In this document: positions 44,244 through 53,620 of the stretch, one piece after another
Position numbering within the stretch: position 1 is the stretch's first letter
Layout of the letters: each line of letters opens with the position of its first letter
Source: Bacteroidales bacterium
GTDB lineage: Bacteria > Bacteroidota > Bacteroidia > Bacteroidales > Tenuifilaceae
Assembly (NCBI GenBank): GCA_011045955.1
Contig: DSBV01000041.1
Location: 1-64,000 of the forward strand
Length of the DNA stretch: 64,000 nt
Direction: 5' to 3'
Program-made: the position numbers and the translations under genes
The notes under the pieces: generated by a model
The model's input: only the letters and a program-made list of their open reading frames with translations
The model's database searches: none
Told to the model about the DNA's origin: nothing

Positions 44244-45311
44244 TTAGGGTTTAATCAGTTTGGGTTTTCGTTTCAGGAAATCATTAAGCTTAACTGGCGA
44301 GTTTAACTCTGCCCATCGGTAGGTTAACTCATATTGTTCGTTAAGGTTGTTAAAATCGAACATGGGAAAGCTGTAATCGTAATCGGGAACAAACACCCAT
44401 GTTTTACCTGCCAGTTCAGGGTAATGCTTGCTCAAATGTTCTAATCTGCGCCAAAAGCCTATAGAGGTAAGCATATCGGGCGATAAGCCATTATTCCCTT
44501 TGGTTTTTAATTCGTAACCGAATGGTTTAAGTTCATCGGCAAGGGTCATGTTGGTATCGCGCTTACGCGAAATTATTATTATCCGCTCAACGGGTTGCTT
44601 CCTGTAATTCTCAAACTCAATAAGTGCCTGAAAGGGAACACGGTCGTCGCCAATACCTCCATCGTAGTATGGAATATCGGGAATGGTTTTAATACCGCTT
44701 ATGCGTGCAGGTGGAAAAACGAGCGGATAGGCCGTTGAGGCCATTAAAACATCAATAAGGTTTAGGGTTGAATCGCTCTCACGGTTAATTTTTCGGTTAC
44801 AGAACCTGTATGTTCCTTCGCTAAGGGGCGATGGTCGTAGGCTTACCACTGAAATAGCCGTTGGTATGGGCAAATTGGTTAAGGTTTGATACCCCAATTT
44901 GCTCGTCACCACTTCATGTAGCAGCTGGCGCAGGGGCTCATTGCTAACGGGTAATCCTTTTTTGTCTATTCTAAAAACATTATCATTTCTGATATCGGCA
45001 AATATCTCACGGTACTCTTTCCACGTTAACTTTTTCTCAAGTATTGCATTTAGCATCACTGCATTTAGAGCGCCAGAGCTTGCCCCTGAAATGAAAACAA
45101 CATCGTTTAGCTCACCCCGCTCGTAAAGGCTCTGGAGCAGGGCTGCTTCTTGTGCAATTTTTGCTGCTGCCCCTGTGATAATAATGGCTGCTCCCTTAGC
45201 GGGTTTTGTCTTATCAGAAATATCCCTGCTGATAGGCTTTTTAGCCATTGATATGGCAACTACAGCAACCGAAAAAAACAATACCCAAAGGCCAATCCGC
45301 TTACGAGTCAT
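44244..45311 (-). CDS. Patatin-like phospholipase
   Basis: 355 residues. An N-terminal membrane anchor or signal (about residues 5-23) is followed by a patatin domain: an oxyanion-type glycine/alanine run (AAIIITGAAAK), nucleophile Ser in GASSGALNA (GxSxG), and the catalytic Asp in YYDGGIGDDRVP (DGG). These enzymes hydrolyse phospholipids or neutral lipids. With the anchor it probably acts at the outer face of the inner membrane or in the periplasm. The ATG at 45311 is chosen. No lipase partner gene is adjacent. Confidence 0.88.
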   Translation of the reverse strand: MTRKRIGLWVLFFSVAVVAISMAKKPISRDISDKTKPAKGAAIIITGAAAKIAQEAALLQSLYERGELNDVVFISGASSGALNAVMLNAILEKKLTWKEYREIFADIRNDNVFRIDKKGLPVSNEPLRQLLHEVVTSKLGYQTLTNLPIPTAISVVSLRPSPLSEGTYRFCNRKINRESDSTLNLIDVLMASTAYPLVFPPARISGIKTIPDIPYYDGGIGDDRVPFQALIEFENYRKQPVERIIIISRKRDTNMTLADELKPFGYELKTKGNNGLSPDMLTSIGFWRRLEHLSKHYPELAGKTWVFVPDYDYSFPMFDFNNLNEQYELTYRWAELNSPVKLNDFLKRKPKLIKP

Positions 45312-45439
45312 GGTTATAGGTGTTTTACAAGGTGTTTGAATGTTCGCCAAGTTATACGAGTTTTGTGTAAACTTCTGTTTATGAAGGTTAAATAGAATAA
45401 AAAAACATTGCCAAAAATTACACTTTTAACACATTTCAC

Positions 45440-45471
45440 TTGAATTGATAATCATTTTTTAGTTAGATTTG
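45440..45471 (+). promoter_or_regulatory. Promoter of the universal stress gene
   Basis: TTG (45440-45442, in ACTTGA), 21 bases, TAGATTTG (45464-45471). Full -7 box; the -33 box is CTTG in place of TTTG. It ends 22 bases before the ATG. Confidence 0.55.
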
Positions 45472-45493
45472 CTTGAAACCAACTTCTACTGCC

Positions 45494-46357
45494 ATGAAAC
45501 ACATTATAGTGCCCATTGATTTTTCAAAGGAATCGCTGAACGGTTTAAGATTAGCAATAATCTTTGCCAATAGGTTTGATAGCGTGGTTCAAATGGTGCA
45601 TGTGCAAAAATACCCTACCAATTTAACACCGGGGCAGTTTGAGGAGGAGTATAAAAGGATAGAAAAAAAATTTGAGGCCTTGGTTGAGGACTACTCAACC
45701 AAAATGGCTAACAGCGCCAATTTAACCTATATCATAAAAAAGGGTAAGATTTACCGCGAGGTGGTTAACCAGGCACATGCCTTTGAGGAGTCCGCCATAA
45801 TATGCTCAACCCATGGGGCTTCGGGATTCGAAGAGTTTTTTATAGGGAGCAATGCGTTTCGCATTATTTCGGCCACCCAGTGCTCCGTAATTACCATTCG
45901 GCATGGGGCAATGCCAAGGGATATCCAAAAAATCATTTTACCCATAGATGTTACAGCCGATACCCGTCAAAAGGTTCCCATTACCACTGAAATTGCTAAG
46001 GTTTTTGACGCCGAGGTGCATGTAATTGCAATGGCTACCATGCAAACCGATGAAACTGACCTCAAACTTAATGCTTACACCAAGCAGGTTTGCAATTACC
46101 TGAAAGAGCATGAGGTGCGTTTCCAAAAGGCAAGCCTGCGTGGCGATAATATCACCGATATCACCATTGAGTACGCCCTGGATGTGAACGCCGACCTAAT
46201 AAGCATTATGACCGAGCAGAACACTTCCCTTAGCGATTTTGTTCTGGGTAGCCAAGCCCAACAGATGCTTAGCAAGTGTCCCATACCGGTACTTAGCGTT
46301 ACCCCTAAGGAAATTTTCATCATGGGCAGTTTTAAAACATATGGTAGCGGCTACTAG
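45494..46357 (+). CDS. Tandem universal stress protein (two UspA domains)
   Basis: 287 residues with two Usp domains (about 1-145 and 150-280). The first starts KHIIVPIDFSKESLNGLRLA and has CSTHGASGFEEFFIGS...VITIRHG; the second begins QKIILPIDVTADTRQ and ends QQMLSKCPIPVLSVTP. The first domain carries the complete G-2x-G-9x-G(S/T)-type nucleotide-binding pattern (GASGFEEFFIGSNA); the second is degenerate, suggesting one ATP-binding and one structural domain. Single-gene transcript with its own promoter. Role: stress response of unspecified kind. Confidence 0.9.
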   Translation: MKHIIVPIDFSKESLNGLRLAIIFANRFDSVVQMVHVQKYPTNLTPGQFEEEYKRIEKKFEALVEDYSTKMANSANLTYIIKKGKIYREVVNQAHAFEESAIICSTHGASGFEEFFIGSNAFRIISATQCSVITIRHGAMPRDIQKIILPIDVTADTRQKVPITTEIAKVFDAEVHVIAMATMQTDETDLKLNAYTKQVCNYLKEHEVRFQKASLRGDNITDITIEYALDVNADLISIMTEQNTSLSDFVLGSQAQQMLSKCPIPVLSVTPKEIFIMGSFKTYGSGY

Positions 46358-46359
46358 CT

Positions 46360-47846
46360 TTACCTTGATATTTTTGTTAGGTAAACTTTACCTCCAAGCG
46401 TTAGTATCGAATCGGTTGTGGTAGTCTTATAACCCTTTAGTGTATCCCATTTGATCACATTTTTAGTAGTTAATGTTGCCCTTGAGGTAACGCTTGGCTG
46501 GTTTATACAGTCAGTGTAAATGGTGTAGCCTTGCAATTTTAAGCTATCGAGGGTGGTACTAATTTTTTGCGGCTCAGTGCTAGCCGCCTTAACAATTAAA
46601 GGTTTTTGAATTTGCAAATATTCAAGCCTATTGATAACTTTTGGAGCATCGGTCAGGATATAGGCTCTCCTTTCATTGGTGTTTTGCATAATCGATTTTA
46701 AAACCAAATCGGAGCTATCGGCAGTATATATTTTTTGTGGTAAAATCCCAAACGATAAGTTCCATACTATTACTGAAATAACCAACCATACAGCTGTACT
46801 GCGATTTGTTATTAAACCAGCTGCCGGGAGTGTTGCAAGGAATGGAATCATTGCCATGAATTCGGCATTTCCTCCCGCTAAAAATGCAAACCCAACTTGC
46901 ATGAATAATGCCCATAGGTGAATCATTTGAAGTCTATTGAGCCTTGCAGGTTTTGTATGCTTAAACAGTTTTATTAAAAACATTATCAAAGCGAACCCTG
47001 ATATTAGAAATGGAATCCACCACAGCCACGATTGTGCCAGAATAAAATGGATGTAACCATGCAATTGGAAAAATGCTCTGAATAGGTTGCTTATGCCAAC
47101 CATAAGAATAGTTGAATTCAATTCAATTGTTGCGTTTCCGGTGTAGTAGTCGCTAAAAATGAACCGGAAAAAGCTGGCAAAACTGATATCGATTCCCATA
47201 TATTGCATGGCAAGGATGTAAGCGGCGGGTACTATTACTGCTGATGCAAGAAATAGCAGAGGTTTGTAATTCCTGTGATTGAATTTCGGTAGGGTTGCAA
47301 TGGCAAGAGCAAACCACTAAAAAAACATTACCTGATGGTAAATGCATGCTGCAGCCGCCAGAAATCCCGAAAAAACATATATGTTGATTTTGGGGTATTC
47401 TCAGCTTTTAGGTAAAAGTAAGTTGCACCAACCGATAGCATAATCGGAATGATATTGGTTTCATTATCTATTGTGAACCTAAGAAACCCCCAGTTCAAAC
47501 CGGAAACGATGGTAAAGGCAGTGGTTCTTATGGCATCAAGCCCTATAAGTTGGAGTAATCTGAAAAATATAAAAGCTGTAATTGAGGCACATAGGGCATT
47601 CAACAATTTAAGCAGATAAATGGTTTCAGCATTGGGGAGTACAATATGGATTAGCTTTGCCCAGTAAAACCCTGTGATGCTGTAAAGTAAGTGATGCGGT
47701 CGAAGTAAGGAGTTCCCATTTACAATATCGGCTGCATAACCCCAACCATCAATGGTGCTCAAGTTTGATATCCCAAGTGTGTATATCAGGAATAGGAGTG
47801 TAGCAACAATTGCTGCCCCCCTGCGCTCAAAAAACTTTTCATTCAT
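46360..47846 (-). pseudogene. Broken multi-spanning membrane protein (glycosyltransferase-like)
   Basis: One gene of about 495 codons split by two lesions. The N-terminal part (47846-47328) starts KFFERRGAAIVATLLFLIY and has several helices. A 6-base homopolymer (A6 at 47370-47375 on the plus strand) is one base short, ending the frame early. Restoring it gives SGFLAAAACIYHQVMFF, then a TAG (minus 47319-47317) where Trp fits (FFxWFALAIA), then the frame runs on to the C-terminal part (46360-47208, MQYMGIDISFASFF onwards). Ten or more predicted helices and a C-terminal soluble end recall GT-C-type glycosyltransferases of the envelope, which is a weak fold guess. One lesion could be a sequencing error, but two make decay likely. 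Confidence 0.72.
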
Positions 47847-47890
47847 ACAAACGAAAACTACTAAGATTCATGAAATGTGATAAAAGTTAC

Positions 47891-47898
47891 TATTTTTG
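47891..47898 (+). promoter_or_regulatory. Candidate -7 box of asnS
   Basis: TATTTTTG fits TAnnTTTG, 54 bases before the asnS ATG. The best upstream partner is TTCA at 20 bases (47867-47870), a poor -33 box. Confidence 0.4.
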
Positions 47899-47952
47899 TG
47901 TGGTTAAAACAGAGTATAAAAGTATTGTTTTTGAGGAAGATATTATACAGGC

Positions 47953-49350
47953 ATGAGAAATAGTGAAAGGACAAAAGTAAAACTACTGCTCGAGAGTGGA
48001 GTTGTTGGCGCTGAGGTAGCGGCAATGGGATGGGTACGTACCAAGCGTGGTAATAAGAATGTGGCCTTTGTTGCGTTAAACGATGGCTCTACCATCCATA
48101 ACATCCAGGTTGTATTTGATATGACCCGTTTTACCGAGGAACAACTTAAGGGTGTAACCACCGGTGCCTGCATTGCCGTGAGGGGTTTGCTGGTTGAGTC
48201 GCCCGGTTCGGGTCAGCGGGTGGAGATTCAGGCTAACTACCTCGAGCTTTTAGGCGAGGCCGATGCCACAACCTATCCGCTCCAGAAAAAAGGGCATAGC
48301 ATGGAGTTTCTGCGCGAGATTGCGCATCTCCGCCCTCGCACCAATACTTTCGGAGCAGTACTGCGAATCCGGCATGCCATGGCTTACGCCATTCACAAGT
48401 ATTTTAACGACAAGGGGTTCTTCTACATTCACGCACCCATCATTACCGGTTCCGATGCCGAAGGGGCAGGGGCTATGTTCCGTGTTACCACGCTTGATTT
48501 GGATAACCTCCCCCGTACCGAGGATGGGAAAATTGACTGGAGCGAGGATTTCTTTGGCAAGGAAGCCAAGTTAACCGTATCGGGTCAGCTTGAAGCGGAG
48601 TTAGGGGCATTAGCTCTATCGGAGGTTTACACTTTTGGTCCAACTTTCCGTGCCGAGAATTCTAATACACCCCGCCACCTGGCCGAGTTCTGGATGATTG
48701 AGCCCGAAATGGCTTTCTACGATATTCAGGATAACATGGATTTGGCCGAGGATTTCCTAAAATATCTTATTAGGTACGCACTTGAGCATTGTGCTGACGA
48801 TTTGGAGTTTCTAAACAAGATGTACGACAACGAGCTTATCGACAGGCTTAAGTTTGTAACTGATAATCCATTTGAAAGGTTAACATACACTAAGGCTATA
48901 GAAATACTGGAGTCCGATAACCAGAAGTGGGAATTCCCAGTATTCTGGGGGGCCGACCTGCAGTCGGAGCACGAACGTTACCTGGTGGAGAAACACTTCA
49001 AGAAGCCTGTAATACTGACTGATTACCCTAAGGAAATCAAAGCTTTTTACATGAAGCAAAACGACGATGGCAAAACCGTTCGTGCCATGGATGTACTCTT
49101 CCCAAAAATTGGCGAGATAATTGGTGGTTCCCAGCGCGAGGAGGTTTACGATAAGTTACTACGCCGTATCCATGAATTACATATTCCTGAAAAGGATGTA
49201 TGGTGGTACCTGGAAACCCGTAAGTTTGGTTCAGCACCACATAGTGGATTTGGCTTGGGTTTTGAACGCTTACTGCTTTTCGTAACCGGAATGACCAACA
49301 TACGCGACGTGATACCATTCCCCCGTACACCCAAGAACTGCGAATTCTAA
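47953..49350 (+). CDS. asnS: Asparaginyl-tRNA synthetase
   Basis: 465-residue class IIb synthetase for tRNA-Asn. N-terminal OB-fold anticodon-binding domain ([24 protein letters not shown]), then the catalytic core with motif 2 [26 protein letters not shown] region and motif 3 [12 protein letters not shown]. AsnRS rather than AspRS or LysRS is supported by the [14 protein letters not shown] pattern. Normal length. rpoN begins 6 bases after its stop, so the two are cotranscribed. Confidence 0.96.
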   Translation: MRNSERTKVKLLLESGVVGAEVAAMGWVRTKRGNKNVAFVALNDGSTIHNIQVVFDMTRFTEEQLKGVTTGACIAVRGLLVESPGSGQRVEIQANYLELLGEADATTYPLQKKGHSMEFLREIAHLRPRTNTFGAVLRIRHAMAYAIHKYFNDKGFFYIHAPIITGSDAEGAGAMFRVTTLDLDNLPRTEDGKIDWSEDFFGKEAKLTVSGQLEAELGALALSEVYTFGPTFRAENSNTPRHLAEFWMIEPEMAFYDIQDNMDLAEDFLKYLIRYALEHCADDLEFLNKMYDNELIDRLKFVTDNPFERLTYTKAIEILESDNQKWEFPVFWGADLQSEHERYLVEKHFKKPVILTDYPKEIKAFYMKQNDDGKTVRAMDVLFPKIGEIIGGSQREEVYDKLLRRIHELHIPEKDVWWYLETRKFGSAPHSGFGLGFERLLLFVTGMTNIRDVIPFPRTPKNCEF

Positions 49351-49356
49351 AAGGCT

Positions 49357-50814
49357 ATGCTCAAGCAGCGGTTACAGCAAAAACTTCTTCAGAAGTTATC
49401 GCCACAGCAAATCCAAATGATTAAACTGTTGGAGATACCTACCATGTTGCTTGAACAGCGGATTAAAAAGGAGCTGGAGGAGAATCCAATTCTCGAGGAG
49501 GTGGAACAATCGGAGCCTCAAACGGAGCCCGAGCTCGTCCTGCCCGACGACAACAAGGAAGGTAATGATGATGAGTTTTCGCTTGAGGATTACATGAACG
49601 ATGACGATATCCCTTCGTACAAGCTTTACTCAAATAACACATCGTACGAAGCTAAGCGTGAGGAGGTTCCTTTTTCCACTGGTATCTCATTCCACGAGCA
49701 TCTTGAGAACCAGCTCGGCATGGCCGATCTCACTGAGCGGGAAAAGCAACTTGGGCTTTACCTAATTGGCAACATAGATGAGGATGGCTATATACGTCGT
49801 AAGTTAACCGCAATTGCCGATGATATTGCATTCTCGTTAGGTATTGAAACCGATGAGGATGAACTGGAACGAATACTTTACGTAATTCAGGAGTTTGACC
49901 CACCCGGAGTGGGGGCCCGTGACCTTCAGGAATGTTTACTTATTCAGATCAAGTCCAAGGAGCAGCAAAATGAGTTAACCAAAATTGCCTACAAAATACT
50001 TAAGTACCACTTTGACGAGTTCATCAAAAAACATTACGATAAGATAGCTTCAAGGCTAAATCTGTCCGATGAAATGCTTAAGCAGGCTATAGATGAAATT
50101 TTGAAGCGAAACCCCAAACCCGGCGGCAGTTTTACCGACCCCTACGACCAGTCGGCACAGCATATAATCCCCGATTTCATTCTCGATTATGAGGATGGTG
50201 AGTTTAGGTTAAACCTGAACTCGCGCAACGTGCCAGAGCTACGAATAAGTAAGGAATATGCTGATATGCTCAAGTCGTATTCTTACAACAAGGAGTTTAG
50301 CAACAGCCAGGAACGCGAGGCTGTAGCTTTTGTAAAGCAAAAGATTGAGTCGGCCAGGTGGTTTATTGATGCGCTGAAACAGCGCCAGAACACCCTGCTG
50401 ATAACCATGCAGGCCATACTTGATTACCAGAAGGAGTATTTTCGTGATGGTGATGAAAGTAAGCTTAAGCCCATGATTCTGAAGGATGTTGCTGAAAGAA
50501 CGGGGCTCGACATTTCAACTATCTCACGCGTAGCTAACAGTAAGTACATTCAAACCCATTTCGGGATATTCTCCCTCAAACACTTCTTTAGCGAGGGTAT
50601 GCAAACCGATTCTGGCGAGGAGGTATCAACCCGTGAAATTAAAAAAATTCTTGCCGAGTGTGTCGACAATGAGGATAAGCGTAGTCCCCTTACCGATGAG
50701 GCGTTAATGGAAATTCTGAAAGGTAAGGGTTACCCCATTGCCCGACGTACAGTTGCCAAGTACCGTGAACAGCTTGGAATTCCCGTTGCTCGCCTAAGAA
50801 AAGAACTTAACTAA
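49357..50814 (+). CDS. rpoN: RNA polymerase sigma-54 factor
   Basis: 485 residues with the three regions of sigma-54: a glutamine-rich activator-interacting N-terminus (LKQRLQQKLLQKLSPQQIQM), an acidic spacer (residues 45-85) and a core-binding domain, then the helix-turn-helix (DISTISRVANSKYIQT) and the RpoN box ARRTVAKYRE near the C-terminus, a perfect match. Sigma-54 recognises -24/-12 promoters and needs enhancer-binding activators; none is in this window. The acidic linker is normal for Bacteroidetes. Confidence 0.96.
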   Translation: MLKQRLQQKLLQKLSPQQIQMIKLLEIPTMLLEQRIKKELEENPILEEVEQSEPQTEPELVLPDDNKEGNDDEFSLEDYMNDDDIPSYKLYSNNTSYEAKREEVPFSTGISFHEHLENQLGMADLTEREKQLGLYLIGNIDEDGYIRRKLTAIADDIAFSLGIETDEDELERILYVIQEFDPPGVGARDLQECLLIQIKSKEQQNELTKIAYKILKYHFDEFIKKHYDKIASRLNLSDEMLKQAIDEILKRNPKPGGSFTDPYDQSAQHIIPDFILDYEDGEFRLNLNSRNVPELRISKEYADMLKSYSYNKEFSNSQEREAVAFVKQKIESARWFIDALKQRQNTLLITMQAILDYQKEYFRDGDESKLKPMILKDVAERTGLDISTISRVANSKYIQTHFGIFSLKHFFSEGMQTDSGEEVSTREIKKILAECVDNEDKRSPLTDEALMEILKGKGYPIARRTVAKYREQLGIPVARLRKELN

Positions 50815-50825
50815 TCTTTTTTTTA

Positions 50826-51431
50826 ATGCTACAACGACTTTTGCTTATACTTTCAGCTATTCTTCACCCTATACTGGTAACCACCTATATTTTTATAGTG
50901 ATTTTCTCGTCCAATTCGTTTGTTGCCTTTCTACCTGTAAGGTTAAAGGTAATGCTTACGGTGTTTGTGGCTATCAATACAGTTTTTCTGCCTTTGCTAT
51001 TAATTGTTCTTTTACATCGGCTAAAAGTTATTCACGATTATACTCTAAAAGTCAGCAGGGAAAGAGTTTTTCCGCTAGCAATATCGATATTGCCTTACCT
51101 TTTCACCATTTTTCTTTTTACCAAACTTCAGGTTCCATTTGTATTAATCAAAATTCTCCAGGCTGGTATTTATACATTGATGGTTTCAGCAGCCATTTCT
51201 TACTTCTGGAAGATAAGCCTTCATTTAACCGGAATGGGAGGTATTGCAGCGTTCCTTTTGGTATCGGCGCTACAAGGCAACCAGGCTGCAATACCAACTT
51301 TTATTTTGTGTATAATGCTTTCAGGTTTATTGGCTTCGGCTCGCCTTATTAAGGGCGATCATAATCCAGTTCAGGTTTACACAGGTTTCCTTACTGGTTT
51401 TACCATTGTTTTTTTTATTTTCTTTCAATAG
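50826..51431 (+). CDS. Integral membrane protein, PAP2-related C-terminus possible
   Basis: 201 residues, six or seven hydrophobic helices, no complete catalytic motif. The segment SLHLTGMGGIAAF and the ending HNPVQVYTGFLTGF recall degenerate PAP2-fold membrane proteins of Bacteroidetes, but the SxxxH/HxxxD residues are not all there, so enzymatic activity is doubtful. It follows rpoN after 11 bases on the same strand and may share its transcript. Confidence 0.75.
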   Translation: MLQRLLLILSAILHPILVTTYIFIVIFSSNSFVAFLPVRLKVMLTVFVAINTVFLPLLLIVLLHRLKVIHDYTLKVSRERVFPLAISILPYLFTIFLFTKLQVPFVLIKILQAGIYTLMVSAAISYFWKISLHLTGMGGIAAFLLVSALQGNQAAIPTFILCIMLSGLLASARLIKGDHNPVQVYTGFLTGFTIVFFIFFQ

Positions 51432-51581
51432 GCAAGTTGATAATTCCTATTACGCATTGCTTTTGTTCCCTGTGACGGTTTCTTTATAATATCCTGACCT
51501 TAATCAATACAATGCGAAACACCAAACAACTAATTACTCATTTTGTTATCTTTGTGATTTTAGAATCTAATTCTTATACCC

Positions 51582-52442
51582 GTGGCAGCTAAGAAAAAGG
51601 TTAAAATATTTAAGAACCTGTGGAGTAAATACAGGTTGAGTATTTTTAACGAGGAAAACTATGAAGAGGTTTGGCAACTGCGTCTTTCCAGGATGAACGT
51701 AATAGTTTTCTTTGGTGGTTTTTCAATTTTGCTTATTGCACTAGTGACTGTTCTGATTGCCTTTACGCCTCTACGGGAGTTTATTCCTGGCTACCCCGAT
51801 AGCCAAACCCGAAAAGGTTATGTTAATAATGCCCTAAAAGTTGATTCACTAGAGAGGGTAGTTACCCAATGGCAGCGATACTATGAGGATATCAGCATCT
51901 TGCTTAACGGCGGAGAACCCCTTACAGGTCGCCAAACGGTATTTGACACGGTTAAGCCTACCGCAAAGGTTGAACTATTCCCTTCGGAGGAGGATTCATT
52001 ACTCCGAATGCAAATTGAATCGGACGAAATGTTTAATTTATCGTTAGGAACGAGTATTGCCAAGAAAAGCAATATACCCTTTTTTATTCCACCTGTTAAG
52101 GGTATAATAACTAACAAGTATAACCCGTCAATGAATCATTACGGTATCGATCTGGTTGCTGGCCCTAACGAGGGAGTTCTTGCCATTGCAAAGGGAACAG
52201 TGATACTTTCAACCTGGTCGTTGGAAACGGGCTACACAATTGCCATTCAGCACGAGGAGGGATTCCTTTCGGTGTATAAGCATAACAGCAAACTGATGAA
52301 GAAGCAGGGCGAATTTGTTAATTCAGGCGATGTTATTGCAATAATTGGTAATTCAGGTGAACTTACCACAGGACCTCACCTGCATTTTGAGCTTTGGCAT
52401 CATGGAGCCACGGTTGATCCCACCAAGTATATAAAATTTTAG
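51582..52442 (+). CDS. Membrane-anchored M23 family metallopeptidase
   Basis: 286 residues. A short cytoplasmic N-terminus and one helix (about residues 43-65, NVIVFFGGFSILLIALVTVLIAF) anchor a periplasmic part with a LytM/M23 domain (residues 165-285). Zinc ligands are NHYGIDLVAG (HxxxD) and GPHLHFELW (HxH). Such proteins cleave peptidoglycan cross-bridges or regulate amidases. The start is GTG at 51582; a TATCTTTG -7 box lies at 51547-51554. It is followed after 8 bases by dxr and probably begins the dxr-rseP-tatA operon. Confidence 0.9.
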   Translation: MAAKKKVKIFKNLWSKYRLSIFNEENYEEVWQLRLSRMNVIVFFGGFSILLIALVTVLIAFTPLREFIPGYPDSQTRKGYVNNALKVDSLERVVTQWQRYYEDISILLNGGEPLTGRQTVFDTVKPTAKVELFPSEEDSLLRMQIESDEMFNLSLGTSIAKKSNIPFFIPPVKGIITNKYNPSMNHYGIDLVAGPNEGVLAIAKGTVILSTWSLETGYTIAIQHEEGFLSVYKHNSKLMKKQGEFVNSGDVIAIIGNSGELTTGPHLHFELWHHGATVDPTKYIKF

Positions 52443-52450
52443 TAGCCGGT

Positions 52451-53620
52451 ATGAAAAGAATTGCCATCCTAGGTTCTACCGGTTCTATTGGAACACAAGC
52501 GCTCGATGTAATAAAAGAGCATCCCGACGTGTTTAGCGTAGAGCTACTCGTAGCCCAAAATAGCTGGGAACTCTTAGTACAGCAAGCTATCGATTTTCAG
52601 CCAAATACTGTAATTATTGCAAACCAAAGCCATTACCAAAGAGTTAACGAAGCATTAGCCAATCATCCCATAAAGGTTTATACCGGAAAGCAGTCCATAG
52701 TCGAGTCGGTTATGTCGTCCGAAGTCGACATGGTACTTACTGCCATGGTCGGTTTTGCTGGGCTTGAGCCCACACTTAGCGCCATTGAGGCAGGCAAGGC
52801 CATTGCCCTGGCAAATAAGGAAACCCTTGTTGTAGCAGGCGAACTGGTTACTAAAGCCGCAATTCAAAAGAGAGTGCCAATAATACCGGTCGATTCCGAG
52901 CATTCCGCCATATTTCAATGCCTGGTAGGTGAGCGCAGCTCCATTGAAAAGATAATACTTACTGCTTCGGGAGGTCCATTTAGGAATCATACCCTGGAGC
53001 AGCTCATGCATGTTACCAAAGCCGATGCGCTTAACCACCCCAACTGGTGTATGGGGCAAAAAATAACCATCGATTCAGCCAGCCTGATGAACAAGGGACT
53101 CGAGGTTATTGAGGCCAAGTGGCTTTTTGGCCTTAACCCGGAGCAGATTGAGGTGGTAATTCATCCGCAATCCATTATTCACTCAATGGTACAGTTTGTC
53201 GATGGTTCCATTAAAGCCCAAATGGGCTTACCCGATATGAAGTTGCCCATACAGTACGCATTCTCTTTCCCAGATAGAATATCCTCAAACTTCCCGCGCA
53301 TGGATTTTATTATAAACCATACCCTATCCTTTGAAAAGCCCGATATCAATAGGTTTCCAAGCCTTGCACTGGCTCTTGAATCGTTAAGGGCTGGCGGTAA
53401 TATGCCCTGTGTGCTTAATGCAGCCAACGAGGTGGCTGTTGATGCATTCCTGCGGGAGCAAATTAGCTTTATGGCAATCCCTAAGGTTGTCGAAGGTGCC
53501 ATGCGAACCATGCCCTTTATTGGAAACCCTACATTTGCCGATTACATACAAACCGATTCCGAAACGCGTGTTAAATCAGTAGAACTTATAAATCAAAATA
53601 ACATAAAATGGAAATACTAA
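52451..53620 (+). CDS. dxr: 1-deoxy-D-xylulose 5-phosphate reductoisomerase
   Basis: 389-residue enzyme of the MEP isoprenoid pathway, turning DXP into MEP with NADPH. NADPH motif GSTGSIGTQALDVI at the N-terminus; NKETLV; metal and substrate residues in PVDSEHSAIFQCL; the flexible loop NHPNWCMGQKITIDSASLMNKGLE. Full-length and normal. It overlaps rseP by 13 bases, indicating translational coupling. Isoprenoid supply here feeds quinones and undecaprenyl carrier, matching the envelope theme of the operon. Confidence 0.97.
   Translation: MKRIAILGSTGSIGTQALDVIKEHPDVFSVELLVAQNSWELLVQQAIDFQPNTVIIANQSHYQRVNEALANHPIKVYTGKQSIVESVMSSEVDMVLTAMVGFAGLEPTLSAIEAGKAIALANKETLVVAGELVTKAAIQKRVPIIPVDSEHSAIFQCLVGERSSIEKIILTASGGPFRNHTLEQLMHVTKADALNHPNWCMGQKITIDSASLMNKGLEVIEAKWLFGLNPEQIEVVIHPQSIIHSMVQFVDGSIKAQMGLPDMKLPIQYAFSFPDRISSNFPRMDFIINHTLSFEKPDINRFPSLALALESLRAGGNMPCVLNAANEVAVDAFLREQISFMAIPKVVEGAMRTMPFIGNPTFADYIQTDSETRVKSVELINQNNIKWKY

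Noticed and set aside
24985-47846. Stop-codon reassignment as an explanation for the in-frame TAA/TAG codons
   Set aside because: TAA, TAG and TGA all end intact core genes here, the readthrough positions would need different amino acids, and the same loci also carry frameshifts.
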